64,000 bases of DNA, from assembly GCA_024811115.1 (NCBI GenBank), contig JAKOGH010000643.1:1-64000 (forward strand). Direction: 5' to 3'. The number at the start of each line of letters is the position of its first letter. The first letter of the stretch is position 1. The position numbers were made by a program, and so were the translations under genes. Source of the DNA: Terana coerulea. Taxonomy: Eukaryota > Basidiomycota > Agaricomycetes > Polyporales > Phanerochaetaceae. The notes under the pieces were generated by a model. It searched no databases. It saw nothing but the letters and a program-made list of their open reading frames with translations, and was not told where the DNA came from. This document shows, piece after piece, positions 13,595 through 24,839 of this stretch.

Positions 13595-16500
13595 TCACCG
13601 CTTGACGGTGACCGCCTTGAACGCGCGGCGCACCATCCCGAACGTGCCGCTGCCCTCCTCCTTGCCGCCAAGGCCGGCGGCCACGGGCGCACAACCGAGC
13701 GCACCAAACTCATCCGCGGACGTCGACCGGCGGCGCAGGTCCTCGCTCGAGACGGGCGGCGGCATCGCGCGGCGACCCGTGAGGAAGAAATTCGGGTTGC
13801 GCAGCCGTGCGGCGGACGCCTTGGGCTTGGGGACGTTGCTGAGCCCGCCAGCATTGTCCGACTGGTAGCCCTGCCCGACGCGCTTCACGCCGGTCGTGGA
13901 CATCAGGAACCTGCATAATCTGTGAGCAACAGTGCTAATTGTCATTGAGGGGTAGACTTACCGATCGTACACGCCCTCGACGTGCTTCCGTCCGGGCGTG
14001 TCCATCGATGGAGAGAGTTTAGACAGCGGACGCGGCGGATAGGGCTCAACGTGCAACGGCGACGCTGTCAGCTCATCCTTCGGGGGCGGAGGCGGTGACG
14101 GGAACACGTCCATGTCCGGGCTTCTGTATACGGACAGGTCGCGGACGAACAGCGATTTGTCGACAAGGGCCGAGAGGCGGGGCGGTGGCGCAGGCTTCTC
14201 CACTGAAACGTAGGACAATGAGTTTAAGAATATGGGGACCGTGAAGGGAAACAAACGTACATTGTTCGAGTTCAAATGCCAACCGCGTGACAGGTGTGAT
14301 CGGCCGGCCGAGATCATGCTGCGAGCGGGACTTCTCCTTATAGTTCTTCGGCGACGCCGCCTCGATGTCAATGCTTAGCCGTGTCCGCTCGGCCTCGGGA
14401 GAGCGGGTGACGATCGTCGCCCTGCGTGCGCGCGCGGGCGTGCTGGGGGCGTCTGCATCGTCGTGTTGGGCGACGGACACCCGGCTGGCTTCGTCCGGGA
14501 TGGTCGGGATGGTCACATCGACCATGCTCCTGCGCTCGCCCAACACGGATCTGTCCAGCAGTGATCGGCTATAGGCAGAGCTGCTGAGCGAGGACATCAT
14601 GCTCTGATCCAGCTGGCTCGCATCTTCCGCAAAGATGTGGTTGGCGGCGAGGATGCGCCGCGGCACGCGTGCGGAGTGTGTCGACGTCTGCGAGCGGTTC
14701 TCGGGCGAGACCGGCGTGGGGCGCGCGACGGGGGCAACGGGCAGCGGCGGGAGGGGCGTGTTGGGCGCTGCAGCGGCGAAGTTCTGGCGGGCGTCTTCGA
14801 CGACCTCTACAGGAGGAGGAAGGGACATGGTCAGGGGGCGCGCGGGAGCAGGGAAGGGGAAGGCAGGCGACTCACTCTCGACGTTCTTAATCCAGATCGT
14901 CATTCGATCAAGCTGATTGGCAGCGGCCACCTCGTCGCTCTGTGCGGCGTTACGTACGACAGGCAGCGAGGACCGTGCTGTCCATGCATACTGTCAATCA
15001 CAGCAGGCAGATATGCTGGGACGAGATCACACACCTTCGCTACCGAATTCTTCCTCTTCCCAGGACGTGGACATGCTTACGCTCCGGGAACGCGAGTAGT
15101 CGCGATCCATGGGCTCGCCATTGACGGACAGTGCAGGAGTGGACAGTCCGAGTGCGAGCGTCGAGGATTTATATAACCGTCTTGTGCGATCTGAGCAGAA
15201 TGAGGATGTTTAACACCTGACCATTCGTGACATAGAAATTGTGCGCACCAATAGACGTTCTGATACCTTGCTTAAGAAGACTCAAGTTCGACTCGTTTGC
15301 AGAGCGTGACGGTCCCGAACTGAAGAAGCTCGACTCCGGCTCTGCAACAGCCCAATCAGCCTTTACTACCCAAGCCCGAGAACGCGTACACTCACCCTCA
15401 ATAAGCGGGCTCAACGGCGTCGACGGGATGCTGTCCGAGGGCGTCGACACCGAGTGCCTGCGCATCGACAACCGGTGGCTCGGGAACCCAGGGTGGAACA
15501 TCGGTGGCATGTCTCTCACCCGCCGCACCTCCGCTTCCTCCCTCTCCCGTTCGAGCTCAGCCATGCGCTCCCGTTCGCGCTCTGCCTCCTGCTCGAGCTC
15601 GAGTTCGAGCATGCGCTGACGCTCCATGTCTCGATGCATCTCTTCAAGCTCGCGTGCGCGACGGCGCTCATCTGCCGCCGCCGCCTCGCGTGCCCGCTCC
15701 TCTTCGCGCTCGAGCTCTCGGAGCCGCTGCCGTTCCCGCTCCCACTCGCGCATGCGGTCGCGCACCGAGTCCTGCTTCTGCTCGCCACTCGTGTTCCCAG
15801 CGTGGCTGACGTTCTCCTTATCGTCGTAGTTGACACTGACGCGCGTGCGTTCGCCAAAGACACGGCTGCGCCTGTTCCTCTCCTTCTCAGTTCCTTGGTC
15901 TGCAACGTCGACATGGAGGAAGCTCTTCTGCGGCCGGATTGCGGGCGAGCTCGGCGGGCTGGGCTTGCGCGGACCGAGCGGGCGGCGCGTCGTGCCCTGC
16001 CTCGCGCTCGCGTTCTCCTTGAGGCTCGTCGACGCGCGCCTGTGCAGCGCGCCGCCTTGGTTCTCCTTGTCCTTCACCGAGTTCTTGCGCGACACCGCGC
16101 CACTGAGGGTTTGCGGCGGAATGTGCTTCGTGGGGCTCGTCAGCGCGCGCAGCGATAGAGCGGCGCTGCCCCCTTCGCGCTGTCTGATACAGTGGTAGAG
16201 ATCGTGTGCGATTGCTGTGACTGCGAGCGGGTGTGCCCACGCGCACCAAGCCTGCCGAGTCCGAGGACCGCAGATGAACGTGTCCTGTCTTTGTCTTTTG
16301 CCGGGCTCGTAATCGAGGCTTGCATGTTCTCCTTATCCGCAGAGCTCTTGATGGGGATACGCGACGTGCACTCCTTCGGCTTGTCCTTCTCTTTCTCCTT
16401 GGACGAGGGCTTGCTCTGGGTGTGCATCTGGGATGTGGCGCGCTCTTTGGATGAGTGTGTTGACCAGGTTGGCGCCTCCGTAGCCTTGCCGCGGGCCTGC

Positions 16501-17901
16501 CTGTGCGGAATGCCGTCGAAGATCTTACGCGGGTTGAGCGGGACGGACTCTGCGTGCGAAAAGCTGGCAGACTTTCCTGTAATTATTTGAGCAATGAGCA
16601 CAACAATGTAGAAGCATATATAAATTGAAGGTGCGTACGGTGTGTGTGTCCACTGGTCTTGCCTATCGGATCTGGTGACTGGACGTGTGTCCAGTACCGA
16701 TCCGTCATGGCGGCCGCAGCGGTGCAGCGCAAGTCCGCGTTGGGCATGATCATTCGGCGGAGGAGCTTCTCCATGCCGGTCGACATAGACCACTTTCCGA
16801 CCCATTTGCCACGGGACTAGTTGTACCATCATTTCAGTTGAGTATATGCGCCGTAAAAAGTGAAACAGAGCGCATACAGTCAGTGTCCAGTACCGCGTTA
16901 GCTGCTCCTTGGTGTTGAACTCCTCACCTTCGAGCTGCTCAAAGGGCGTGCGGCCAATGAGGATCTCGAAGAACGTTACACCAAGCGACCAGACGTCTGA
17001 CTTGCGTGTGTCGTGCAGGTGGCCTTCCGCGCGTTCGGGCGAGAGGTATTCAGGCGTGCCGTAGCTCAGGTTGCTGTGGAATGATTCCGGAGCGTCGGGG
17101 TTGCATTGCTGTGCAAAACCAAAGTCGACAAGGACAGGTACGTTGGAGGTTGATAGGAGGATATTCGCAGGTCTTTGCGAAATGGCATATGAGTGGGGAG
17201 TGCACATGATCATAAGATAAACACATACTTGATGTCATTGTGTACAATGCCATGTCTGTGCAGGTATTCTACGCCAGATAGAAGCGAGCGGAACCATTCC
17301 TTAGCAAACTGTTCAGGCACTTCGACAGATACAAGGCGTGGGTGATAAGCCCTAGAATGCCGTCAGCGTGCAATATTCCTACCAGGGCAAACCGCATTTA
17401 CTCACATGGTAATCAGCGCGTAGGAATCGGCGATGACGAAGGAGTAAAAGTCGATGATGGATGGATGTGGTTCTTCTGCCAGCGATGTTACAATCTTCCA
17501 CTCATTCCATCTACGCAAAGTTAACAATGCTGCACGAACGCAATGACGTGAATACTCACAGTGACCGAACGCGGGCCTTGGTGGTTGCAGTCTTTGATCT
17601 GTGTACGAGCTTGGTTGCAATCTTGACGTCGCTGAGGAGTCCAGCGCGGCCGCTACTTGGGGTTTCAATGTATGGCTGGCAGAGCCAGACACTTCCCCAG
17701 TTGCCGAAGCCGATCTAATGAGCCAAAGCGTTAATGAGTCCCTGGGCTTTCACATTCAGCGATGCCTCGCACCTCCTCTTTGAACGACAGTCGGCTGCAT
17801 AGGTCTTCATCATACATAACACGCAGGCCTTTCGCTCCAGACGGTGGAGGTGGAGGAGGCGGGAGGCTGCTCAGGTCGGGGCGCGGGGCATGGGTGGTCA
17901 T
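13595..17901 (-). CDS. Ser/Thr protein kinase with long disordered and coiled-coil C-terminal tail
   Basis: The N-terminal third is a eukaryotic protein kinase domain: glycine loop IGFGNWGSVW, a Lys in VKIATKL, the alpha-C region EWKIVTSLAEEPHPSI, catalytic loop HGIVHNDIKPANILL, DFGFAQQ, and the activation segment GTPEYLSPERAEGH. HRD is changed to HND, but the catalytic Asp and Lys are kept. After the C-lobe comes a Ser/Thr/Pro-rich region. Next is a highly charged Arg/Glu stretch of about 90 residues (near 15530-15760), and last a long disordered region with Pro clusters ending KAVTVKR. The tail joins the kinase across a C5 run at 16169-16173, where a one-base frame step is needed; without it the frame ends in a stop. 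The family is not assigned. The start at 17901 is the first Met giving MTTHAPRPDLSS. It is transcribed toward the TPR-like gene. Confidence 0.85.
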
Positions 17902-18273
17902 CGAAGCGAGATGGGTGTCCGTTAAGATATACACGAGTTGACGAGGGTTCAGACGGCAAGCAACAGAGGGCGGACAGCGAGCACAATGTCAAGGACAGCG
18001 AGAAGGAGCGTTAGGGCGACGTGAGGGGCATGAAGCGGCAGGGAGACCTGTTGGTTCAAGTCAGGACGCCTTGTCCTGAGCAGTGCAGCCGCCCATCCTT
18101 GGTTCGACTTGGGCTTTGGCCGAGCCAAACAACGCGCGCGGGTGCGCGCTTCGGACACGCGTACCTCGCAGAGGCATCACGTCACGGGAGCGCCACAGGC
18201 GCCCTTCGACGTCAATTTGCTTCCGCCCCGCGGGCGGCCGAGGGCAGTGGGGATTCGGGAAGTACCCTTAGTC
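17902..18273. other. Kinase upstream region, no gene recognised
   Basis: GC-rich spacer upstream of the kinase start. Short frames occur but none resembles a known protein. Confidence 0.35.
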
Positions 18274-18534
18274 TGTACCAATTCGACGCCCCCTGGCAGA
18301 TGGGGTCCAATAGCCTTTTAGGAAGGCACCCGGACAGGCCCGCTTGCGGGAGGAGTTGTCTCTGTACGCTGAAGATGGGCCAGTGCAAGTACCAGCAGGC
18401 TCATGAAGCCTTCTGAGAAGCTGTACGTCCCCGTTGTGCTCGCTGAGGTGCGGGAGGAGATGGAAAGTGACGGTAAAAGTGCCTTCCTAAAAGGCTATCC
18501 GACCCCCTCTACCAAGGGGCGTCAAATTAGTGCA
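18274..18534. repeat. MITE-like inverted repeat element
   Basis: Two 56-bp arms, at 18274-18329 and 18479-18534, are inverted copies of each other with 48 of 56 positions matching. The inner 20 bases of each arm, GTGCCTTCCTAAAAGGCTAT, match perfectly. The arms enclose about 149 bp without coding sequence. Most arm mismatches are G/A or similar transitions. The size, lack of coding capacity and paired arms suggest a non-autonomous DNA transposon (MITE) or a folded non-coding element. A shorter sequence with the same core (AAGGGGCGTCAA) recurs at 22749-22760. Confidence 0.6.
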
Positions 18535-21500
18535 TACCTTATATCAAAGATTTAAAGGTCTGCCTAGAGAGACTAAAGTACTCTGTTCGTCGCCAACGCA
18601 GATGTCCGTCACGGCCCAGCACAGCAGAGCCTGTGCATGTCCGACTCTGCCCCCAAATTACTGGGCCGACGTTGTCTTGCTTACGTCCATTCGAATTGGA
18701 GAAGACTGTGCAGAAAGTTATAAGCCATCTGCCAACCTCGCCGAGTTCCATTGAGGTGTGTACTCTCTGCACAAAGCCAAAACAAACAGTAGATTCACAT
18801 GGTACTTATTCTTGGGCGGGACAGAATCTAGCTCTTGTCACCATCAAAGACATGTTTTGACATTTCCAGTCAATTTCCAGTTTGCGTGATCGTGTAGGAA
18901 GTCAAGGACGCCAATCGGTAATATGTCCGAGTCACTGCACAGCCCGAGTCTACGCAAACCTCCCTTGGCCGTGAAGCACACATGCTTACAGAGAGATGTG
19001 TTCGCTGGTTGCCGTAGCCTTTCCCGCCCAAGTAATCCATGGGCTCCTAAAAGCGTCCGTATGGCATACAGCAGGTATGTCAAACTAGATCCGCAACAGT
19101 CCAGCCTAGTTCTTCTCAATTACTCATAGGGCTATCTGAAAATGCAGCTGCAGAAAGGCTGGTTATGCAGCTTGTTACACCCTTAGACTCTTGTTTATTT
19201 GGCACGGCGAGGTGACTAGGGCCTTGTAGCTGGGTAAAGCGCCACCTCCAGATCTCGCAGATACAACGTGGCATTGGTCGCCAGATGTCGGTGACATCCT
19301 TTGGTAAAGCCACAGCGCAGCGCAATCTTCACGCTGTGTGTGCTATTTTTGACTCTTGAGCACAATGTTCTATCTTTCCCTCAATGGTGTCTGCGTCCCC
19401 ACCAGCTCACTGCCTGCGGCAGTAGTGCCTTCGAATAAACTGGCAGTATGTGGGAATACCTCAATGTCAGAGAAGTTACTAAGCTTCGCAAACGTTGCCG
19501 GCGGATCTATTCTATTCCTTGTCGTCAAATATTTCACTGCGTTAGGTGGGACACATCACTACCCAAATACCTCCTTCTACCCTTCGCTGCAGCTCGCAGA
19601 ATTTGCTTACGGAGCGTCGACTGTTACTGTGTCTTGAAGTAGCAGCGCCGGATTCATCGCCAATGGCTCAGGATATTTGGAGGCCTGCACGGGAGGTTCT
19701 TGATCATCCACTGTTTGTTATACCGCTACTAATATGACAAAGGGATAAGTACAGTGCTGCATATGGCCCAGAGCTCAACTTGCCAGCATGCAAGACTTGG
19801 ATACCCGGACTGTTTCTACAGGGCTGGTCACTGGTTGACATTTTTCGTACTTGTTCGCTGCTGCCGTTATCACAGCATGTTGAGGTCAAATTTCAGCCGG
19901 AGGTGCGGGGTGGTTGAAATAGTGTCTGGGCCTGTATTGTAGCTATCTGGCAGACGCGCGAATTACCCCTGGCTGCAGTATTGCTGCGGGGCTGGTGAAT
20001 TATAGAGTCCAGATTTCAGCCAGTCCCAAGAGTGTCTGCCAGATTGTCTGCAGGGTGTAGGCTCTAGGACAGCCTCTTAAATAGTCGGAAGAGATGCTCT
20101 CGTTCCTTTGTATATAGAGGCTGTCACCAAGGTGGGTGGTCTTCTGAGGAGTGTCCCGGACTTTGAACCGGCTTCTCGGCAAGAAATAGCTTGGATCTCA
20201 AGCGCTGCGCTGACAACGTCATCATCGTCGTCGTGAGGGCCAGGCTAAGGTCGGTAAGTATTCCCCTTGCACGACCTGTACAGCGACAGTACTTAGCCTC
20301 CAGCTTCTCGCAGTACTAAGGGTGACTGGTGATGATTATGGTAGACTTACTAGACTGTCTTCCATGTCCCCCGCGTCATCCCACCCTCTCAGCCATTTCT
20401 CTATATTTACAGTACTCATGGTATTATAATTAACCAGATAAGTACATACTTCATTATCATGCTAATACTTCCCTTAGTTCATAGGATCGTGCTCGGAGGC
20501 ATTCACCTGTGTTATGCAGAAATAGAGAGGTGATAATATGAGCGACGACGCTTGGGCAGCGGGCTCAGGCAAGGGCGGCGTAAGTATACAGCGGGCTCTT
20601 CTCCGGGCTTGCCACATGGGAGATGCCGTGGTGGCCAGGTGATGCCTGACATGCCGTTTCAAACTCCGGAACACTACACTGAAGGACCCAGAGTTTGGAT
20701 GTAGACTTAGACTTCGCTAGCCAGTTCCGGTCTCGCAGAGCTCCGTGTGCCACATGCGTCAGTTGCCGTTCCGGTGACGTGAGCTTCGCGAGCGGACTGG
20801 GATAACTGGGCCCTCTTTCAGCACCCCCTTTTTCCGAGGTTTAGGCAACCCGTGTGAACGCGCACTTTGGAAACTCGCATGCTAGCTATCTAATGGGGAC
20901 TGGTCAAATGCCTTGTCCTGCATGCTTGGCTGCATAAAAATATGTAATAATACTACTATATGCTCAATACATGTCGAAGTTCACATCCTCAAAGTCTACA
21001 AGGAAGAGTCTGCTGTTATGAATGTCAGTGGCAGGAACTCAAGCATTACCTCCCCAAATGACAATGTCAGGTAAGAGCCATTGTTGTTTGGATCCTCGTT
21101 AACACCACTGGATATTCTTGATCTTCCTGAAACGCAAGCCTAGTCAGCGTACGCAGTGGTGATGGCTTCACTAGTAGGTACTCCAAGTCTCTTTGGGAAT
21201 ATGTCTATGCCATGTGGTGCAGAGCTTTCAATGACCCCCAAGCAGGTCATAGCCACCCTGTTACATGTCAACGGAGGAATTCTCAAGACGGAGGTCAAGT
21301 AGCTAGGTACTCGTGACCCCAGAGCCTGCTTTGGGCCTCTGATACACTGTCCAAACAAGACCGTCAAACAGTTCTCCCTTCTACCGCTCTAGATGCATGA
21401 CACCAGTGTAACCTTTGCACATATAGTGAGTGACCAAAGTACACTCAATGTTATGATACACCATAGTGAGCATTTATGTGATAGCGTGTGTACAATGGCT

Positions 21501-23009
21501 TGGTCAGACGCACCTATTCTCTCATAAATTATATACACTGCGAGGCCGTCTTTCCATGTTAAGCGGCCCTTTCTGGGATAAAAATGGCACCAAACGATCT
21601 CATCCTGCAAGTATAGTCAAAAGTATACACAAGCGATGAGATTGGGGGAGGGGTGGGCAGCTGTGCTTGACGAAGGGTCTCAGCAGAGCGGCAAGACCAT
21701 GGAGAAAACATTCACACGGTCCAGCGCTTAGGGGTGCTGTAAATGGCGACCGGTGCCCAGCCGCTACCGTAGGTAGCGCGGAGAACGAGCCTAATGTAGA
21801 CTATGCAGGGTGGTTGGTTCCTTCAGCCCGAGTAAATCTTATCTCAATCTTATCTCTCGGACTGCCTTATTAAGAAAGTCTGCTGCGGAGTTTGAATCCG
21901 ATCAAGGCGGTTGGCTGGCTGCACTTGGCTGCACCTTGGACTCTTCGTTCTCTCCTCGATGACCACTGTGCCCATGCCGTCCACCATCTACTCCAACCCC
22001 GTCGTCGCACCCCGATGGACACAAGGCTGGGATCAAGAAGGGTATGTCTTCAGTCCTTAGATAGTCTAAGTTCAGCGAGCAAGAAGTACTCACCAGTTGG
22101 CGCAGCTCATGCTTCATGCTTGTTGTGATGTAGCTCATCGACAACAGCAGAGAAATCACGAGAGAATGCGTGTATAGCATACAGTATGCTAAATCATTGT
22201 ATTCATGGTCTTTTCTCTCACCATGTTACGTATATAGTGACCTTCGGCATCGAAAACCCTCGGAGGCGGTCACAACGGTACGTGCGCTTTGCTCTTGTAC
22301 CTTGGCCGTCCCCGTTCACTTACCCCATCCTTTTAAGGTGCCAATCCTCGTGAAATTTAGCTTGGATAGTATGAAGATTAGTGAATGTGGGCTTTGTGCA
22401 CGAGGTGTATGACATATGATAATGCCAATGGCGCTGATTTGGCTTGTTTTTCGCAGATCTTACAGTGTTACTTGCTCATCATCATGCCTAGCTCCATCTT
22501 CAACCAAGCTTAACTCAAGCTGAGCTGAAGAAGTGCTCTGCTCAAACCCTGGGAGGTGACTACAGGCGAGTGAGCAGTTCTAGTAGGATATAGTGGACAA
22601 AGGTGGACTGTATGCGCTCTTGTAACATCTAGCTCCCTCCTATACTCCCAATTTAATGCTCGTACCCTCAATGTATAGTAGTCTAGTGGCTGGTTGAATA
22701 TAAAATGATTTTCAGCTAATATTATGATTTATTGCGGATTTATGCATAATTACTGTACAAGGGGCGTCAAGAGGGCGCTAAGGCCATCTGGCAGCAGTCT
22801 TGCACCCGTCTTGCAACGCATGCGCCAGATGGCTGAAATCTGGCAGCTCGCGGACTGGTTGGAATACTGGTTGAAATCCGGTCAAACACCTGTTCCGTCA
22901 CCGCACCGTACCCACCGCTGCGGCATAGTTGAAAGACGGCCGCGCAACCACTCCGCAGCTGCGTTAAAATATGACCTCAACACGCTGTGTATACTAATGA
23001 TAGGCAGGG
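18535..23009. other. Gene-poor region, probable degraded repeats
   Basis: About 4.5 kb without a recognisable exon on either strand. Short imperfectly repeated phrases occur, for example the core CCAGATTTCAGCCA near 20009 and, inverted, near 22826. Frames here are short and lack domain signatures. This reads as old, eroded transposon sequence, but no transposase or reverse transcriptase motif is visible. Confidence 0.45.
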
Positions 23010-23350
23010 GTTTGCAAACCCTCCGAGGGTTAAGGGTAAGGGTAGGGAGGGTAAGGGTAAGGGTTGAGGAAAGTTAACCCTTGTCTGGCAGAGGTCTATA
23101 TTCAAGCACTAGGCATATTGCTAGAGAGGGCTGCAAGTATTGTAAGTGCTTTCTATACCAATGCAAGCCACTCAAATAGAAGACTGACATTATAAGTAAG
23201 TGGGAAAAGGCATTTAAAGCACCATTTTCAGCCTGTTTTGGCAAGGGTTTGAAGGGTAGCCCTCAACCCTTACCCTTCATGAGGGTAAGGGTATTGGAGG
23301 GTGAGGGTAAGGGCTGCCCTCTGAGCATGGAGGGTTTACCCTTGCCAATC
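23010..23350. repeat. GGGTAA-rich element with inverted ends
   Basis: Two clusters of GGGTAA-type hexamers lie near 23029-23070 and 23260-23335. The outer ends are rough inverted copies: the left begins TTGCAAACCCTCC and the right, read on the minus strand, begins TTGGCAAGGGTAAACCCTCC. The second cluster changes direction inside (ACCCTTACCC then GGGTAAGGGT), so it can form a hairpin. The hexamer is not the canonical TTAGGG telomere repeat. It is probably a small mobile or satellite-like element. Confidence 0.5.
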
Positions 23351-24758
23351 ACTAGTGTATACATTCGTATAATTAGTGTAAATGATCTGTATTTAATGTC
23401 CCATAGCATATTTGTGGAAGGCACACTGGATTTCTGTTTCGATTTGGTTTCAATAGCTGAACCCCACACATGTTGACGTTTGTTTGGGCGAAGGCCTTGT
23501 GGCGTAACGCCCATCACACCTTGCCGCATACTTAGCTTCAACTTGCAACCTGCTGTAATCTTTCGTACCACTTGCCACTGTCACGCCCACTAACCTGAGG
23601 AGCTTCTGCACCTACTGGTATAAATATGCAACTTTGAGCCAATAAATAACGTGTCTACCTCTGATGTCAAATCTTCTCTATGCCTCGCAAAGGGCGCTCG
23701 GTTGCCTCCGTATAGTCGCTTCTGTTCGGCGCCTCGCTTGAACCTAGCTTTTGCCTCGTTTGGTTGGGAGGCGCAGACATCAATTATACACGGCGCAGAC
23801 TTATTGGTGACCAACATGTAGCGATGCCGGGTGCAAACGTGTACAGCGTGTTGTGAACGACCCTCAGGCTGAGTGTAAACCTGTGCCATTCTCTCGTTTC
23901 GTTGCCCATTTTACCCACCGCATATACCTAAAGGGTGTGCCCAATCGCCGGCATCAGGGAAAAGAGTCATCTCAGTTTAAACGCGCGGGTTTTGTGCCCG
24001 TTAGACGCCTACGGCGTTCCAAATCGGGATCGCCCAGCTGCAAGCGCCGCTCACTCCTTGCTCCCATCTCCGCTTGCAACGAAATTTAAAGCCGCTGTCG
24101 GACTAAAAGCACCTCTGCAAGAGCCTCAAAGTATTCTAGTATCAATCGCAAGCTTGAATCGATCGACGGTCAAGCTGGACGCACGCTACATCGCTGGGCA
24201 CGGTCGGCGAATCATGACAAAACGTATATACCTCCTGTGGCAGGCACCTTCGCTATCGCAAAATCTGTGCAACACGTTGTGTTGCTCTACTTCTACGTTC
24301 GTGATGGTTACGCAAGCTTGAAGTCGAAGACTACGAAGAACAACGATGATCGCAGCTCAAACAAGCTGTTCAGCCGTGAAGCGTTCTTGTCAGCTACTTT
24401 GTCAGCATTCCAGACATTCAAGTGGGAGCTATAGCGTAATGGTGAACATTAACCTTCTCATTACTTAACCTGCTTCTCGCCGTGACCATGCAACTGAGAT
24501 CCGACATCTGGTCGTTTTACTAGGTCGACCATGTGCTTTGCTGGCGAAAACCTCCCAAATCCTCTGAAATATACCCGATCTCCATACATCGAAGCATCTG
24601 GACCGTTTCTCAAGATTGTTGCGACGCGGTACCTGGTCACTGCGCATATATTGACGACTTGATACAGCCGAGATGTCGTGTCTCACTTCTATCGAAGCCG
24701 CCGGCTCAAAGCTTGCGCACCTCTCCGAGCGGTTGTTGCCCGGGACCAAACTTTTGGC
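23351..24758. other. Gene-poor region upstream of the transcription factor
   Basis: No recognisable exon or RNA gene was found. The 3' end holds the promoter of the Zn(2)-Cys(6) gene. Confidence 0.4.
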
Positions 24759-24766
24759 TATATAAA
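24759..24766 (+). promoter_or_regulatory. TATA box of the Zn(2)-Cys(6) gene
   Basis: TATATAAA lies about 75 nt upstream of the start codon at 24840, within a sequence otherwise free of AT runs. Position and sequence fit a core promoter. Confidence 0.5.
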
Positions 24767-24839
24767 GGGCTGCCCCACAGCCAATATACTCAACACTCTC
24801 ATTATCCTCTACCCTCTCTGGGGCTTTCAACATCGGTAC

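Noticed and set aside
23029..23070. Internal telomere repeat
   Set aside because: The unit is GGGTAA-like and interrupted, not TTAGGG, and it changes direction within 300 bp, so it is better described as an element than a telomere scar.
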